The notes: generated by a model from the letters alone, not told the origin. A stretch of 64,000 nt of DNA from Siphonodentalium dalli (GCA_032622095.1 CP136069.1:109024278-109088277), one strand, 5' to 3'. Numbered from the stretch's first letter, positions 1-13,563 are shown. Program-made: numbers and translations.

Positions 1-2237
1 CATGGCCGCCAGAAACCATCTTGGATTTTACTCTTTGTATGACTAAATCCTTTAGCACGGGCTACAGGTCGTACCTTTAGTCTGATAATCATGAAATTTG
101 TCATGGATGTTAACAATGACATGTAGATTGGAACGAGTCATTTTGGGGTCATTTGGCCAAAAAACATGGCCGCCAGCAGCCGTCTTGGATTTTACTCTTT
201 GCATGACTAAATCCTTTAGCACGGGCTACAGGTCGTACCTTTGGTCAGATCATCATAAAATTTGTCATGGATGTTAACAATGACATGTAGATGGGAACGA
301 GTCATTTTTGGGGTATTCGGGCAAAAAATATGGCCGCCAGCAGCCATCTTGGATTTTACTCTTTGTATGACTAAATCCTTTAGCACGGGCTACAGGTAGT
401 ACCTTTGGTCAGATCATCATACAATTTGTCATGGATGTTAACAATGACATGTAGATGGGAACGAGTAATTTTGGGGTCATTTGGCCAAAAAACATGGCCG
501 CCAGCAGCCGTCTTGGATTTTACTCTTTGCATGACTAAATCCTTTAGCACGGGCTACAGGTCGTACCTTTGGTCAGATCATCATAAAATTTGTCATGGAT
601 GTTAACAATGACATGTAGATGGGAACGAGTCATTTTTAGGTTATTCGGGCAAAAAATATGGCCGCCAGCAGCCATCTTGGATTTTACTCTTTGTATGACG
701 AAATCCTTTAGCACGGGCTACAGGTCGTACCTTTGGTCAGATCATCATAAAATTTGTCATGGATGTTAACAATGACATGTAGATGGGAACGAGTAATTTT
801 GGGGTCATTCGGCCAAAAAACATGGCCGCCAGCAGCCATCTTGGATTTTACTCTTTGCATGACTAAATCCTTTGGCACAGGCTACAGGTCGTAGCTTTGG
901 TCGGAACTTTATGAAATTTGTCATGGATGTTAACAATGAGATGTAGATGGGAACGAGTCATTTTTGGGTTGTTTGGCCAAAAAACATGGCCGCCAGCAGC
1001 CATCTTGGATTTTACTCTTTGTATGACTAAATCCTTTAGCACGGGCTACAGGTCGTACCTTTAGTCCGATCATCATGAAATTTGTCATGGCTGTTGAAAT
1101 TGGAATGTAGATGGGAACGAATCATTTTGGGGTCATTCGGACAAAAAACAATGGCCGCCAGCGGCCATCTTGGATTTTAAAAATTCAATCCATTTGCACG
1201 GGCCACAGGTCGTACTGTTCGTCTGATCATCATGAAATTTGTCATGGATGATAATATTGACATGTAGATGGGAACGAGTAATTTTGGGCCTATTCGGTCA
1301 AAAAACATGGCCGCCAGAAGCCATCTTGGATTTTACTCTTTGTATGACTAAATTCTTTAGCACGGGCTACAGGTCGTACCTTTAGTCTGATCATCATAAA
1401 ATTTGTCATGGATGTTAACAATGACATGTAGATGGGATAATCTTTATGAAATTTGTCATGAATGTTGACATTGACATGTAGATGGGAATGATTCATTTTG
1501 GGGTCATTCGGCCAAAAAACATGGCCACTGGCAGCCATCTTGGATTTCAAGATTCAATCCATTGGCGCGGGCTGCAGGTCGTACTGTTCGTCTGATCATC
1601 ATGAAATTTGTCATGAATGTTAATAATGACATGTAGATGGGAACGAGTGATTTTGGGGTCGTTCGGCCAAAAAACATGGCTGCCAGCAGCCATCTTGGAT
1701 TTTACTCTTTGCATGACTAAATCCTTTGGTGCAGGCTACAGGTCGTAGCTTTGGTCAGATGGTCATGACATTTGTCATGGATGATAACAATGACATGTAG
1801 ATGGGAACGAGTCGTTTTGGGGTCATTCTGTCCAAAAACATGGCCGTCAGCAGCCATCTTGGATTTTACTCTTTGCATGACTAAATCCTTTCGCGCGGGC
1901 CATTTTGGATTTCAAAATTCAATCCATTGGCGCGGTCTACAGGTCGTACTGTTCGTCTGATCATCATGAAGTTTGTAGGTCGTAGCTTTGGTCAGATCTT
2001 CATAAAATTTGTCATGGATGCTAACAATGACACGTAGATGGGAACGAGTCCTTTTTGGGTCAATTGGCCAAAAAACATGGCCGCCAGCAGCCATCTTGTA
2101 TTTTACTCTTTGCATCACTAAATCCTTTGGCGCAGGTTAGACATTTCAATTAGCACCTTTCCTATTCCTCCATTTACTGTCAACCATTAAATTATTCCCC
2201 TACCTAAGTTGAGCTACAGTGTCATTGACACTTTCAT
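1..2237 (+). repeat. 164 bp satellite array, block 1, with 3' element end
   Basis: Tandem units carrying GCCATCTTGGATTTTACTC and GATGGGAACGAGTCATTTT. The CATGGCCGCC landmark recurs at 165, 329, 493, 657, 821 and 985, a spacing of exactly 164. A shorter variant (about 156 bp) replaces the TTTTACTCTTTG segment with TTTCAAAATTCAATCCATT. From about 2139 the array passes into a non-tandem end ending at 2237. The left end lies outside the window. Open frames of 60-86 codons inside the array are by-products of the unit. Confidence 0.95.
2218..2237 (+). repeat. 3' terminal hairpin of satellite element (copy 1)
   Basis: Palindrome AGTGTCATTGACACT followed by TTCAT, after which the flank differs from other copies. 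It marks the 3' boundary of the element carrying the 164 bp repeats. Confidence 0.75.
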
Positions 2238-2789
2238 TTCCAAATTCTGCCAACGTCGATTTTACTCTTTGTATGACTAAATCTTTTAGCACACCCTACA
2301 GGCCACATCCCTCATCCGATCTTCACCAAACTTCATATGCAGGGTTCGCACTGTCGGTAGCCAAATTAGCCAATGGCCAATCTTTTTCAAATTTGGCTAA
2401 TGAAAGTTTCATTTGGCTAAACTTTTCGAGTTCGAATATGGGTTTGATCCGATTTATTTTAAACGAGTTATGACCCTTTTTCGAGAAAATAATTTGAGAA
2501 AAAAAATAATAATAATAAAAAAAAATGTCATTGACTCTTTCATTTGTTTTCATTTAGATATCGATGATTATTATACAAGTTGATAAAAAGGTTCCCAATG
2601 TGTCCCTTTAAATATTTAGTAATGAACCCATAAATTAATAGTGTTATATAAGGTGCCATTACACGACCAAGCCGTTTTTGCATACAGCACAGATCCCCCA
2701 TTAATGTCAAGTAGCAGTTAAATAGAATTACTCCTGATATCTGATAAAAACACATGTGTGGTTCACAATATTGGAGTGTACTATATAGA
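2238..2789. other. Unassigned AT-rich spacer
   Basis: A fragment related to core repeats (GAGTTATGACCC after TTTGATCCGAT) is followed by an A/T-rich low-complexity run at about 2490-2525. No gene is seen. Confidence 0.4.
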
Positions 2790-2914
2790 CTTCCACTGGT
2801 TACTCTACAGATGGTCTGAGGTCATTATAAATGTTATTGTATTAATAGAGATGCCAGCATCAATATAAACAATGTCTGTCATTTGTTGACAGCTCTGCTA
2901 TATAATTGATATTA
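2790..2914. repeat. Dispersed repeat, left part (also at 10868-10987)
   Basis: The segment containing CTACAGATGGTCTGAGGTCA and GACAGCTCTGCTATATAATT recurs at 10868-10987. In the second locus it lies next to the repeat at 11052; here satellite separates the two. Confidence 0.75.
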
Positions 2915-4572
2915 TGACTGTTGAAATTGGAATGTAGATGGGAACGAGTCATTTTGGGGTCATTCGGACAAAAAACATGGCCGCCAGTGGCCATCTTGGA
3001 TTCCAAAATTTAATCCATTAGCACGGGCCACAGGTCGTACTGTTCGTCTGATCATCATGAAATTTGTCATGGATGATAATATTGACATGTAGATGGGAAC
3101 GAGTAATTTTGGGGTCATTCGTCCAAAAAACATGGCCGCCAGCAGCCATCTTGGATTTTACTCTTTGCATGACTAAATTCTTTGGCACGGGCTACAGGTC
3201 GTACCTTTAGTCTGATCGTCATAAAATTTGTCATGGCTGTTGAAATTGCAATGTAGATGGGAACGAGTCATTGTGGGGTCATTCGGACAAAAAATATGGC
3301 TGCCAGCAGCCATCTTGGATTTAAAAATTAAATCCATTAGCACGGGCTACAGGTCGTTCCTTTGGTCTGATCATCATGAAATTTGTCATGGATGTTAACA
3401 TTGACATGTAGATGGGAACGAGTAATTTTGGGGTCATTCGGCCAAAAAACATGGCCGCCGGCAGCCATCTTAGATTTACTCTTTGCATGACTAAATTCTT
3501 TGGCACGGCCTACAGGTCGTACCTTTGGTCAGATCATCATAAAATGTATCATGGATGTTAACAATGACATGCAGATGAGAACGAGTAATTTTGGGGTCAT
3601 TCGGCCAAAAAACATGGTCGCCAGCAGCCATCTTGGATTTTACTCTTTGTATGACTAAATCCTTTAACACGGGCTACAGGTTCTACTTTTAGTCTGATCA
3701 TCATAAAATTTGTCAAGAATGTTAATAATGACATGTAGATGGCAAGGAGTCATTTTGGGGTCATTCGGCTAAAAAACATGGCGTACCTTTAGTCTGATCA
3801 TCATAAAATTTATCATGGCTGTTGAAATTGGAATGTAGATGGGAACGAGTCATTTTGGGGTCATTCAGACAAAAAACATGGCCACCAGCGGCCATCTTGG
3901 ATTTCAAAATTTACTCTATTAGCACGGGCCACAGGTCGTACTGTTCGTCTGATGATCATGAAATTTGTCATGGATGATAATATTGACATGTAGATGGGAA
4001 CGAGTAATTTTGGGGTCATTCGGCCAAAAAACATGGCCGCCAGCAGCCATCTTGGATTTTACTCTTTGTATGACTAAATTCTTTAGCACGGGCTACAGGT
4101 CGTACCTTTAGTCTGATCATCATATTGACATGTAGGATTTTACTATTTGCATGACTAAATCCTTTCCCGCGGGCTACAGGTCGTAGCTTTGGTCAGAATT
4201 ACATGAAATTTGTCACGGATGTTTACAATGACATGTAGATGGGAACGAGTCATTTTGGGGTCTGTCGGCCAAAAAACATGGCCACCAGCAGCCATCTTGG
4301 ATTTTACTCTTTGCATGACTAAATCCTTTGGTGCGGGGTGCAGGTCGTACCTTTGGTAGGATCTTCATGAAATTTGTCATGGATGTTAATATTGACATGT
4401 AGAGCGGAACGAGTCATTTTGGGGTCGTTCGGCCAAAAAAACTCTTTGCATGACTAAATCCTTTGGCAAAGGTAAGACATTTCAATCAGCATCTTTCCTA
4501 TTCTCCATTTACTGTAAACCATTAAATTATTCCCCTACCTAAGTTGAGCTACAGTGTCATTGACACTTTCAT
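2915..4572 (+). repeat. 164 bp satellite, block 2
   Basis: About ten diverged units of both the 164 and 156 bp types. It ends with the conserved terminal region and hairpin AGTGTCATTGACACT at 4553-4567 plus TTCAT to 4572. It lies between two halves of a dispersed repeat that are close together at 10.9-11.3 kb. Confidence 0.9.
4553..4572 (+). repeat. 3' terminal hairpin of satellite element (copy 2)
   Basis: Same palindrome and TTCAT tail as at 2218, with different DNA beyond it. Confidence 0.75.
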
Positions 4573-4855
4573 TGTAAACTTAAATTGGACTCTCTTAACC
4601 CAAGTATTCCATGTCCAGGTCACCTTTTTCACATTTAACCCAAGGCTGTGGTGGTGCAGCATTACAGATCCTATACCAATGCATTCTCTTATATAAATGC
4701 GAGTGACCCATAAATTCCAATAATTTGTTTTATGTACATTTGTCTATAATAGTACATAACAGTATACTCTATAATTCAACATCCAAACTCTAATTTATGA
4801 TTCCGATCATAGTAATTTAGTATCGCCAAGGAATGGGATAACATCTGCCTCTCGT
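4573..4855. repeat. Dispersed repeat, right part (also at 11055-11346)
   Basis: Nearly the same as 11055-11346, with AAACTTAAATTGGACTCTC at the start and ACATCTGCC near the end. It includes ATGCATTCTCTTATATAAAT, the sequence from which the palindromic MITE at 17.55 kb seems to be built. Confidence 0.8.
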
Positions 4856-5061
4856 TTTACTCCAAATGTAGACGGAAAGCATGGAGTCGGAAAGCTAACT
4901 AAAAAAGCGCTGAATAGATCGACATTCAAAACGAAATTAGGCGACGAAAGTATTTTGTACCACGGAAATATCATACCGTAACGCTAAAGTTTTGGCCACA
5001 CGATTTTTCGGTCCCGCACGAACACTGTTCATATGGATCCTCTGGGTGACCTCTAGAATAC
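4856..5061. other. Unassigned spacer
   Basis: No gene, palindrome or repeat recognised. Confidence 0.3.
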
Positions 5062-7640
5062 ATAGACATTTCCGAATTCCTTATCGGTCCATTAACTATA
5101 ACATTTAACATTAGCCCCTCTCCAAGTTGAGCTTCGGTGTCATTGACACTTTCATTGGGTTATTCGGGCAAAAAATATGGCCGCCAGCAGCCATCTTGGA
5201 TTTTACTCTTTGTATGACTAAATCGTTTAGCACGGGCTACAGGTCGTACCTTTAGTCTGATCATCATGAAATTTGTCATGGCTGTTGAAATTGGAATGTA
5301 GATGGGAACGAGTCATTGTGGGGTCATTCGGACAAAAAACATGGCCACCAGCGGCCATCTTGGATTTCAAAATTCAATCCTTTAGCACGGGCCACAGGTC
5401 GTATTGTTCGTCTGATCATCATGAAATTTGTCATGGATGATAATATTGACATGTAGATGGGAGCGAGTAATTTTGGGGTCATTCGGCCAAAAAATATGGA
5501 CGCCAGCAGCCATCTTGGATTTTACTCTTTGTATGACTAAATCCTTTAGCACGGGCTTCAGGTCCTACTTTTAGTCTGATCATCATAAAATTTGTCATGG
5601 ATATTAACAATGACATGTAGATGGGAACGAGTAATTTTGGGGTCATTTGGCCCAAAAACATTGCCGCCAGCAGCCATCTTGGATTTTACTCTTTGTATGA
5701 CCAAATCCTTTAGCACGGGCTACATGTCGTACCTTTAGTCTGATCATCATAAAATTTGTCATGGCTGTTGAAATTGGAATGTAAATGGGAGCAAGTCATT
5801 TTGGGGTTATTTGGCCAAAAAACATGGTTGCTGGCAGCCATCTTGCATTTTACTATTTGCATGACAAAAGCTATCAAATGCTTTTGAATTTTATTGGAAA
5901 ACATAGCCGCCAGCAACCATCTTGGATTTTATACATATCTTCATGTCGATAAACTAGTATTAGACGTTCAACTTTCCACATTCCTAATCGCTCCATTGAC
6001 TGTAATACATTAAATTATTTCCTTCCAACGAGTCATTTTGGGGTCGTTCAGCCAAAAAACATGGCCACTGGTGGCCATCTTGGATTTCACAATTCTATCC
6101 ATTGGCGCGGGCTACAGGTCGTACTGTTCATCTGATCATCATGAAATTTGTCATGGATGTTAATATTGACATGTAGATGGGAACGAGTGATTTTGGGGTC
6201 ATTCGGCCAAAAACATGGCCACCAGCAGCCATCTTTGATTTTACTCTTTGCATGATTAAATCCTTTGGTGCGGGCTACAGGTCGTACCTTGGTCTAATCT
6301 TCATAAAATTTGTCATGGATGTTAATATTGACATGTAGATGGGAACGAGTCACTTTGCGGTCATTCGGCCAAAAATCATGGCCGCCAGAAGCCATCTTGG
6401 ATTTTACTCTTTGCATGACTAAATCCTTTGGCGCGGCTACAGGTCGTAGCTTTGGTCAGATCTTCATGAGATTAGTCATAGATGTTAACAATGACATGTA
6501 GAAGGGAACGAGTCATTTTGGGGTCATTCGGCCCAAAAACATGACTGCTGGTGGCCATCTTGGATTTCAAAATTAAATCCATTGGTGCGGAATACAACTC
6601 GTACTATTCGTCTGATCATCATGAAATTTGTCCTGGATGTTAATATTGACATGTAGATGGGAACGAGTCATTTTGGGGTTGTTCAGACAAAAAACATGGC
6701 CGCCAGCAGGCATCTTGGATTTTACTCTATACATGACTAAATCCTTTGGCGCGGGCTACAGGTCGTAGCGTTGATCGGATCTTCATGAAATTTGTCATGG
6801 ATGTTAACAATGACATGTAGATGGGATTTGTAAAGGCTGTTGACATTGACATGTAGATGGGGAACGAGTCATTTTGGGGTCGTTTGGCTAAGAAACATGG
6901 CCGCCAGCAGCCATATTGGATTTCACTCTTTGCATGACTAAATCCTTTGGCACAGGCTACAGGTCGTACCTTTGGTCAGATCATTATGAGATTTGTAAAG
7001 GCTGTAGATGGGAACAAGTCATTTTGGGGTAATTCAGAAAAAAACATGGCTGCCGGTGGCCATTTTATAATTTACTCTTTGCATCACTAAATCCTTTGGC
7101 ACACCATAATCACCACATCCCTGATTCGATCATTATGAAACCTGTCTTGAATGTTGATATTGACATGTACATCTTGTCATTGACACTTTCATTTCCGAAT
7201 TCTGTTAAAAAACATGGCTGCCAGTGGCCATCTTGAATTTTTCTCTTTGTATGACTAAATCTGTAACACACCTACAGGTCACATTTCTCATCCCATTGTC
7301 ACCAAACTTCTTATGGGTCTTCGGGGTGACCTCTTGATGGGAGCCTCCCTTTTTTCCTGATATGTGTTAAAAAAACATGGCCGCCAGCAACCATCTTGGA
7401 TTTCAAATGTGAATGCATCGGCACACCGTGTGGCCCACATTTATTGGAGAATTGTTTTGTAACTTTACAGGCTTGTTTAGGATTACCTCAGGATGGGAGC
7501 TATCAAATTTCAACCATTTTCGTTAGCAGGCAGCCATCTTGGATTTTATTCTTTGGCACACCCTACACAGCATATCCCTCATCCGATCTTCACCAAATTT
7601 CATATGGATCTTCTGGGTGACCTCAGTTTTTATTTACATG
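5062..7640 (+). repeat. Satellite, block 3, increasingly diverged
   Basis: Starts with a variant 3' end (hairpin at 5136-5150, tail to 5155) joined directly to further satellite units. A second partial terminal region at about 5940-6026 runs straight into a unit, showing recombination between copies. From about 7090 the units are of a different subfamily, with GGGTGACCTC and CACCAAACTTC. Confidence 0.85.
5136..5155 (+). repeat. 3' terminal hairpin of satellite element (copy 3)
   Basis: GGTGTCATTGACACT plus TTCAT, one base different from the consensus. Confidence 0.65.
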
Positions 7641-8022
7641 AATTATGGCCCTTAGTTCTGTGATATGGTTCTTTAGTTCATCCATTTTTAGTGATTCTCT
7701 GTCAAACAGATTCACTCTTTTGGGCCAAAAAACTCGACCAGAGAATTTTTTTATTTGCAACCCTTGTTTCAGGGTAGGTTTTTAGTCTAATGGCACAGTT
7801 CTTTCTTTGAGGATTTCTCAGTTGGAACTTTCTAAAAATTTGGCCACCAACCAGCTGAAATGAAAATAATTCCCAGTAAACTTCACGACTGGAACCACAA
7901 TGAACCAAATCATTATGTTATACACATGAATTTTTTGCATTACCAGAAAACTTGTTCGGTGCTTCATATTGGCCAATATTTTTTAACTCAAGCAGTGTTA
8001 CTGTCTGTTAAATGAATGGGCT
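7641..8022. other. Unassigned spacer
   Basis: No gene or repeat recognised in about 380 bases. Confidence 0.3.
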
Positions 8023-8026
8023 CTAA

Positions 8027-8229
8027 CCCTTTCTTTACTAAACACACATTAGCCATAGGTGTGTTGACTTATTATCTGAACATTTCCCAGCAAAGAATAG
8101 AAATCCATCTGCACTTGTATGATCCGTCATCTGCTTATACTTTCCTGAGCATCCCTCCAGACGAACAATTAACCATTCTGATGTATACATTGATAACTGA
8201 ATGGGAGAATCCATTTAGTAAAGAAAGGG
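8027..8229. mobile_element. Short MITE with 16 bp TIRs and TTAA-type target site
   Basis: CCCTTTCTTTACTAAA at 8027-8042 is matched by its exact reverse complement at 8214-8229. The flanks are CTAA (left) and TTAA (right), consistent with a TTAA duplication carrying one substitution. TTAA plus a CCC start suggests a piggyBac-type non-autonomous element. The open frame across it is not a gene. Confidence 0.7.
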
Positions 8230-8233
8230 TTAA

Positions 8234-8610
8234 AGAAACTGAGCGACTCTTTGTACCAATTCATGTGATAAGTTGAAATCTGTATTGTTAAATGATCTTT
8301 GCAATTTGTCTCCAGCTCAAGGAATTATCAAACTTGAGATTAAATATCTCAAATCTACATATAGAATTAGTACATATAATAAGTTTTATGAAGTCACTGC
8401 CAACTCCTATTTCAAAATTTAATTTAAGTTTGACATACATAAACTTAGACAATTTTATATTGACTTCTTTCAAAGCGGACATAGACAAAACACTCAAAAT
8501 CTATGCAAAAGACATAACAGGACAACAAGCTTCATCTGTTTGAGAAAATTTACAAAGAGTTCAAAATGCAAACATTAGGAATACCTATATACACCTGTCA
8601 AAATATCTTT
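8234..8610. other. Unassigned AT-rich stretch
   Basis: An 83-codon open frame from 8292 matches nothing I recognise and lacks splice or coding context. Confidence 0.3.
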
Positions 8611-8687
8611 TTTCACATTCGTAGCCAGCTTTTACAATTGGTCACAAGTGTAGCTAGTTTTTCAAGGGAGATCACATTCGTATCAGC
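8611..8687 (-). repeat. Short tandem AAAGCTGGCTACGAATGTGA units, inverted copy
   Basis: Two to three imperfect units of about 35-40 bases. The same units occur in plus orientation at 14755-14837. Confidence 0.55.
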
Positions 8688-10177
8688 TTTTTAGCTCACC
8701 TGAGATGAAGAATGGGTTCATATTTGGTGTGGATGTTCCCTAGGTGAATCACATTCAGATTTGTTCAAATGAGGTCACCTGGTCAAATAGTTGCAAAGCT
8801 AGGACCATAACTCTTTCCCATCATAGTAATTCTACGACTTCTCTCAAATTTCATTGGGCTGAATGGGTTCATATTTGGTACAAAGGGTCCATGGGGGACT
8901 GTGGTTCAGATTTGTTCAAATGAGGTCACTGGGTCAAATGTGGGCGGAGCCAGTGACATAACTAAACAAAAAAACATTCTGATTTTTGGAATTTTCAGGG
9001 CGATCTTTTTAACAAATTATTTTTAATTTGTTTAAACATGTTATAAATTTGAAAAAAGTGACACCATTATAACATCTGCAAAGTTAAGAAACTTTAATCT
9101 TTACTGAAATTACGGAATCATTCCATTAAACATGGCCGAGACACAAACCCCCCCCCCCCAATATCCCTTCCAACCCATATCATCTCCCAACTTCCAACTT
9201 TAATACCTCTTCTGGCCTGAAGCAGATATTATACAATGTATCTCTGCAGAGAGACACGGGTAATTAATTTAGATTAGAATAATAGATGTCATCTGGCAGT
9301 CTTGTGTAAACAACACTGCAAGCAAATTAAAACAAACTGCTGTTCCAAAGCCTGAATATAGTGTGTCTGACATTTGAAGAATGAGGTCCCCAGAGGGTGA
9401 ATTTAGGGTTGCTACCACATACAGCAGGCTAGAATCACCAAATACACCTCCAGGGACCTAATTCTGCTTTAGGCATCATCTTCTGAGAAGTATCTTAAGC
9501 ATCAAATTGAAATTTTGTTTTTGTTACTTTTTGACTTTTTCCCTTCTGTTCAGTTTCTATGTCCCTTTAATTTGCAGAAGATAAAATGCATAATTGAGGT
9601 GCTCAATGGGTGTGCATCACCAACTTCAACTGCAAAACTCCAATCTGTTCATAGGTTTCCCCATGGCTGTTAAGGCCTAATCAGACTGAGGGTGAATTCA
9701 GTGCTGCTAGCCTGCCTTGCAGAACTGTCATTAAATTCACCTTTTGGGGACCTCATTCAGGCTTGGCTGTTTCCTATTATTTTCTTAACTACCACTTATC
9801 CAGATGAAATCATACCCTGATTTGTCAAAGAAAAATTGGGGGGTATATTGGATTGTATTTGTCTGTCGACGGGTCCTTCCATCCATCTCTCTGTTGGGAT
9901 GTCTATCCATCCATCTATCAACAATTGGTTTCTTCTCCATATTAAAGACTGAATGTGTTTATATATTTCAGTGTGCATGTTCTCTAGGTGACTCACAATC
10001 AGATTTGTTCAAATATGTTCTTCAGATCAAATAGGCGCGAAGCCAGGGCCATAACTCTTTCCCTCCATAGTAATTCTTAAAACAGTTTCTGTTCAAGAAC
10101 CATTGGGCTTATATGGCTTATATTTGGTATGAAGGGGCCTTGGATGACTGGGGTTCAGATTTGTTCAAATGGGGTCA
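8688..10177 (+). mobile_element. TTTTTAGCTCACC-family core-repeat element, 5' part
   Basis: Starts TTTTTAGCTCACCTGAGA. It holds core repeats (CATATTTGGTGTGGATGTTC, GGGCGGAGCCAGTGACATAA) and palindromic AATGAGGTCCCC units at about 9381-9471 and 9690-9757. It is interrupted at 10178 by another family; the matching 3' end is probably 13564-14483. No coding capacity. Confidence 0.75.
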
Positions 10178-10867
10178 TTTTTATGTTTACCCATACGATA
10201 GTATGTTAAACATAGTGTCAACGTCCGAATTGACCACTCATCGTTCGTTTGTCCGTCCGTCTGTCTGTCCATAGACACTTTACACATAATGCGATAACTG
10301 AAACATTTTCTATCTGATCGCAACCAAATTTGGTGTGTGTTTCTCAGTCCAAAATACAGATCGAGTTTGAATATGGGTTTAATCCAACTATTTTTAACTG
10401 AGTTATGGCCCTTTTTCGAAAAAATATATTCACTCTTAAAAAAAAAAATTTAGATTGAATTCCTTGCTCAATTTAAAAAAAATATATATATATATAAAAT
10501 ATATTTTCTTTTAAATAATTAAAAAAAAATTAAAAAATTCAAAGTTAACAAAATTTGAAAAACTAACACCATTATAACTCTGCCAAGGATACCCATAGTC
10601 ACCACACAAAATTTGGTTTAAATCGGTCCAAAATGTTGTGTTATGTACTGGTAAATTTGTTTGCATTGACTTTAAACCCAATTCACCAATTCCATCCCAT
10701 GCCTTTGGCCTTTGGCTATTGATAAGGCTATATTATTTTCTGATGTCTCTTATGCCAATGTGCAGATAAAGAAAGCTATGGTATCTAATTTAAAAAAAAG
10801 TTTTGACAATACACATCACATGATATTAACAGTAGACTAGAACATCTATGCTACATTGCACAGCTGA
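10178..10867 (+). mobile_element. TATGTGTACCC-family core-repeat element, 5' part
   Basis: Opens TTTTTATGTTTACCCATACG with an imperfect palindrome (TATGTTTACCC, then TATGTTAAACATA). Next comes a GTCCGTCCGTCTGTC leader, then CCAAATTTGGTGTGTG and GAGTTATGGCCC. A/T-rich runs fill 10430-10560. No intact 3' end seen. Confidence 0.6.
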
Positions 10868-11346
10868 GTATATCACTCTACAGATGGTCTGAGGTCATTA
10901 TAAATGTTATTGGTTTAATAGAGATACCAGCCTTTTATATAAACAAGCCTGTGATTTGTTGACAGCTCTGCTATATAATTGATATTAATGGGTCAGCAGT
11001 GAGGTGTCTTTATATTGATGGGTGTTGTTGGTAGAATTTGACACATTATCATTGTAAACTTAAATTGGACTCTCTTAACCCAAGTATTCCATGTCCAGGT
11101 CACCTTTTTCACATTTAACCCAAGGCTGTGGTGGTGCAGCATTACAGATCCTGTACCAGTGCATTCTCTTATATAAATGCGAGTGACCCATAAATTCCAA
11201 TAATTTGTGTTATGTACATTTGTCTATAATAGTACATAACATACTCTATAATTCAACATCAAAACTTTCATATATGATTCCGATCATAGTAATTTACTAT
11301 TGCCAAGGGATGGGTTAACATCTGCCGATTGTGATCGGCCTCTAGT
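10868..11346. repeat. Dispersed repeat, uninterrupted version
   Basis: Combines in about 480 bases both segments seen apart at 2790-2914 and 4573-4855. It ends with a hairpin-like GCCGATTGTGATCGGC, also present at about 44241. Confidence 0.7.
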
Positions 11347-11368
11347 TTAGGAAATGAGGTCCCCCGAG

Positions 11369-13563
11369 TAGTCTGGTCGTTGAAGCATTGGACCTAGAAC
11401 AAATTGTTTACAAGCTGTTTTTGGTGTGATATTGTCGGGCAGAATGTAGGGAACAACATATCCAAAATCCGCTAAAATCCGCTTTGGGGAAAATTCTCTA
11501 TTGAAGATGGCGTCCATAATGTCTGTTGTTATCGGAAAATACTGAATTCTGCGGCAGGTGCTCCAATTAATGCCAAATTCGTAATAAATTGAAATATACA
11601 CAGACATTGCTTAGTCGTAAAGCATATATGTAGAATATTTTTCCCAAAATGGCCACCAAAATGGACAAAATCGAATGAAATTTACATTTAGTGCAAAATT
11701 GAATAGCTAGTCCTATACGAGTGAACAAACGCTCGAATATTGCGAGGAAGAATGACTACAAGTATAAGAGAAACTTTTGATTAGAGATGTACGAATTCTC
11801 TCTGATGTATCTCACGAGAGAGCAAGCGAAATCAGGGTCTTGGTGGAACGGTTAAATCTGGACTTTTGGGTGTCCAAAAACGGAAAAATGACGCAGTTTT
11901 ATCTGTACCGCTAATCTTGAATCGTGTGATATATGTGTAATTAAACAGCTAAACGGGATTTAGTAGGGATGTATTGACTATGTGGCCTTTCTCTAGAAGC
12001 AGAAATATATGTATTCAGAGCAGTCTCACGAATGAGACCGAGCACCATTTATTTTGGTATCTACGGTATAAAACCTTAAAAAATTAATTGCTATAAAACG
12101 GTATGAATTATGTTCATATTGTACTGGGGAGAATGCGTAGATCCTATTGTACGTTTCTCAAAATAGTAGTTATAGTTGCCTCAGATCAAGTGATAAAACA
12201 CGAATATTTCGCTTTTATCACAAGAATGCGTGATGGTGTACCGTGAACTAAATTTATTAAATCACAAATGAGTACCATAGACTGTCTTCAATAAATTCAA
12301 AACTTGACCAAAATTGCCTACATAATCTGTGACAGAGACTGTGTTTATACCTGGAAATTATATTTGGATGAATTCACCAAGGCCACATCTACGCGAAACT
12401 TACTACGTTGTCTTCAACCACATCACCGCGTTTACCCATTTTCCATAATGTTACACATGTCTGTTCACACAGAACCACAACTAACAATATTGGGTGAATG
12501 TTCAACGTTGGAATAACATCTTAAACGATGATCACCTGATATTTAGCACGATTACGTGGGTGGTAATGGTAATATATTTTCAAACAAAAATATATTGAAA
12601 ACTAATAGTGTGCATTGCGCTGTAGCTTATTTTAGTTGCAAAGTGGCCACTGAAGTAATTTTAACAAAATTGTCTACTAAGAAACCGGATTGGTAGCAGA
12701 ATGAAAATTAGTCTTACATACAATGTACTATGTACAGTCTCTTTGACCTGGTGAGATTCGGTGCTAATCCATTGAAGATATGAGTGTTTCTTTACAGTAT
12801 AATAACCATTGCGACATACGTGTATCGTTTATTATCACCGGGAGTGTTGACAATTCCGGAAATATAACTAGTATGTATACCTCTAGAGTATGCACTTAAA
12901 TTTCGGCGTTGCATTCAATATTTAATCACCATGCCGAATGAAACTACCATGCACTGTGAGGCGAAACATTAGTTCGTGTGTTGCATGCACGAGCTATTTT
13001 TGTTTTGCCCTACAGTTGGATGTTGGATAAGCAGAACACCCAAACGTTAAAGACGTAAATCATTGGGGGTTGACTTGCTGTGCAGTGACCGATGATCCTT
13101 CAGATTGATCTGTTTTAATGATGTGTGTACCTTTAAAGATATTTAACAACCGACTTGTATATTGCCAATACGTATTTCACTCTTATGCAGTTACCCAATA
13201 TGTTGCTTTCTGCGTGGTATGGTTTGGAGTTGCGGCCATTTTGACAGCCATTTCATGGCCACGATTGTATAATTTTCTGTCCGTGTCACTCTACTCGCTC
13301 CCGCATTCTAATTTAACACAAACTGATATAACAGCATAATTCTGATGCCACTATATATCGTATAATGACTTATATCGAGAACTGATGTATTATAGACAAC
13401 CATGTTGGACGCCATCGTGGATAACAAAGTTCCCCCAAAGCGGATTTTTGCAGATTTTGGATATGTTGTTCCTGATGCTTTTCCGCGTCGAATGACACCG
13501 AAATTAGCTTGTAAACAATTTTTTCTAGGTTCACCTCAAAATCGAGTCTCAACGACCAGACTA
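11369..13563. mobile_element. Putative 2.2 kb non-autonomous DNA transposon with long TIRs
   Basis: The left end TAGTCTGGTCGTTGA is matched inverted at the right end (to 13563). Similarity extends inwards for about 170-190 bases, including CCCCAAAGCGGATTTT and TTTTGGATATGTTGTTCC. GAG flanks both ends (11366-11368 and 13564-13566), a possible 3 bp duplication. The insertion lies inside an AATGAGGTCCCC palindrome unit of the surrounding family. Related open frames in both arms exist only because the arms are inverted copies. The interior has no convincing transposase. Superfamily not assignable. Confidence 0.65.

Noticed and set aside
3940-3980. CTGATGATCATGAAATTTGTC in one satellite unit as a hammerhead core
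   Set aside because: Most units read CTGATCATCATGAAA, there is no stem II, and no matching cleavage site is placed correctly.
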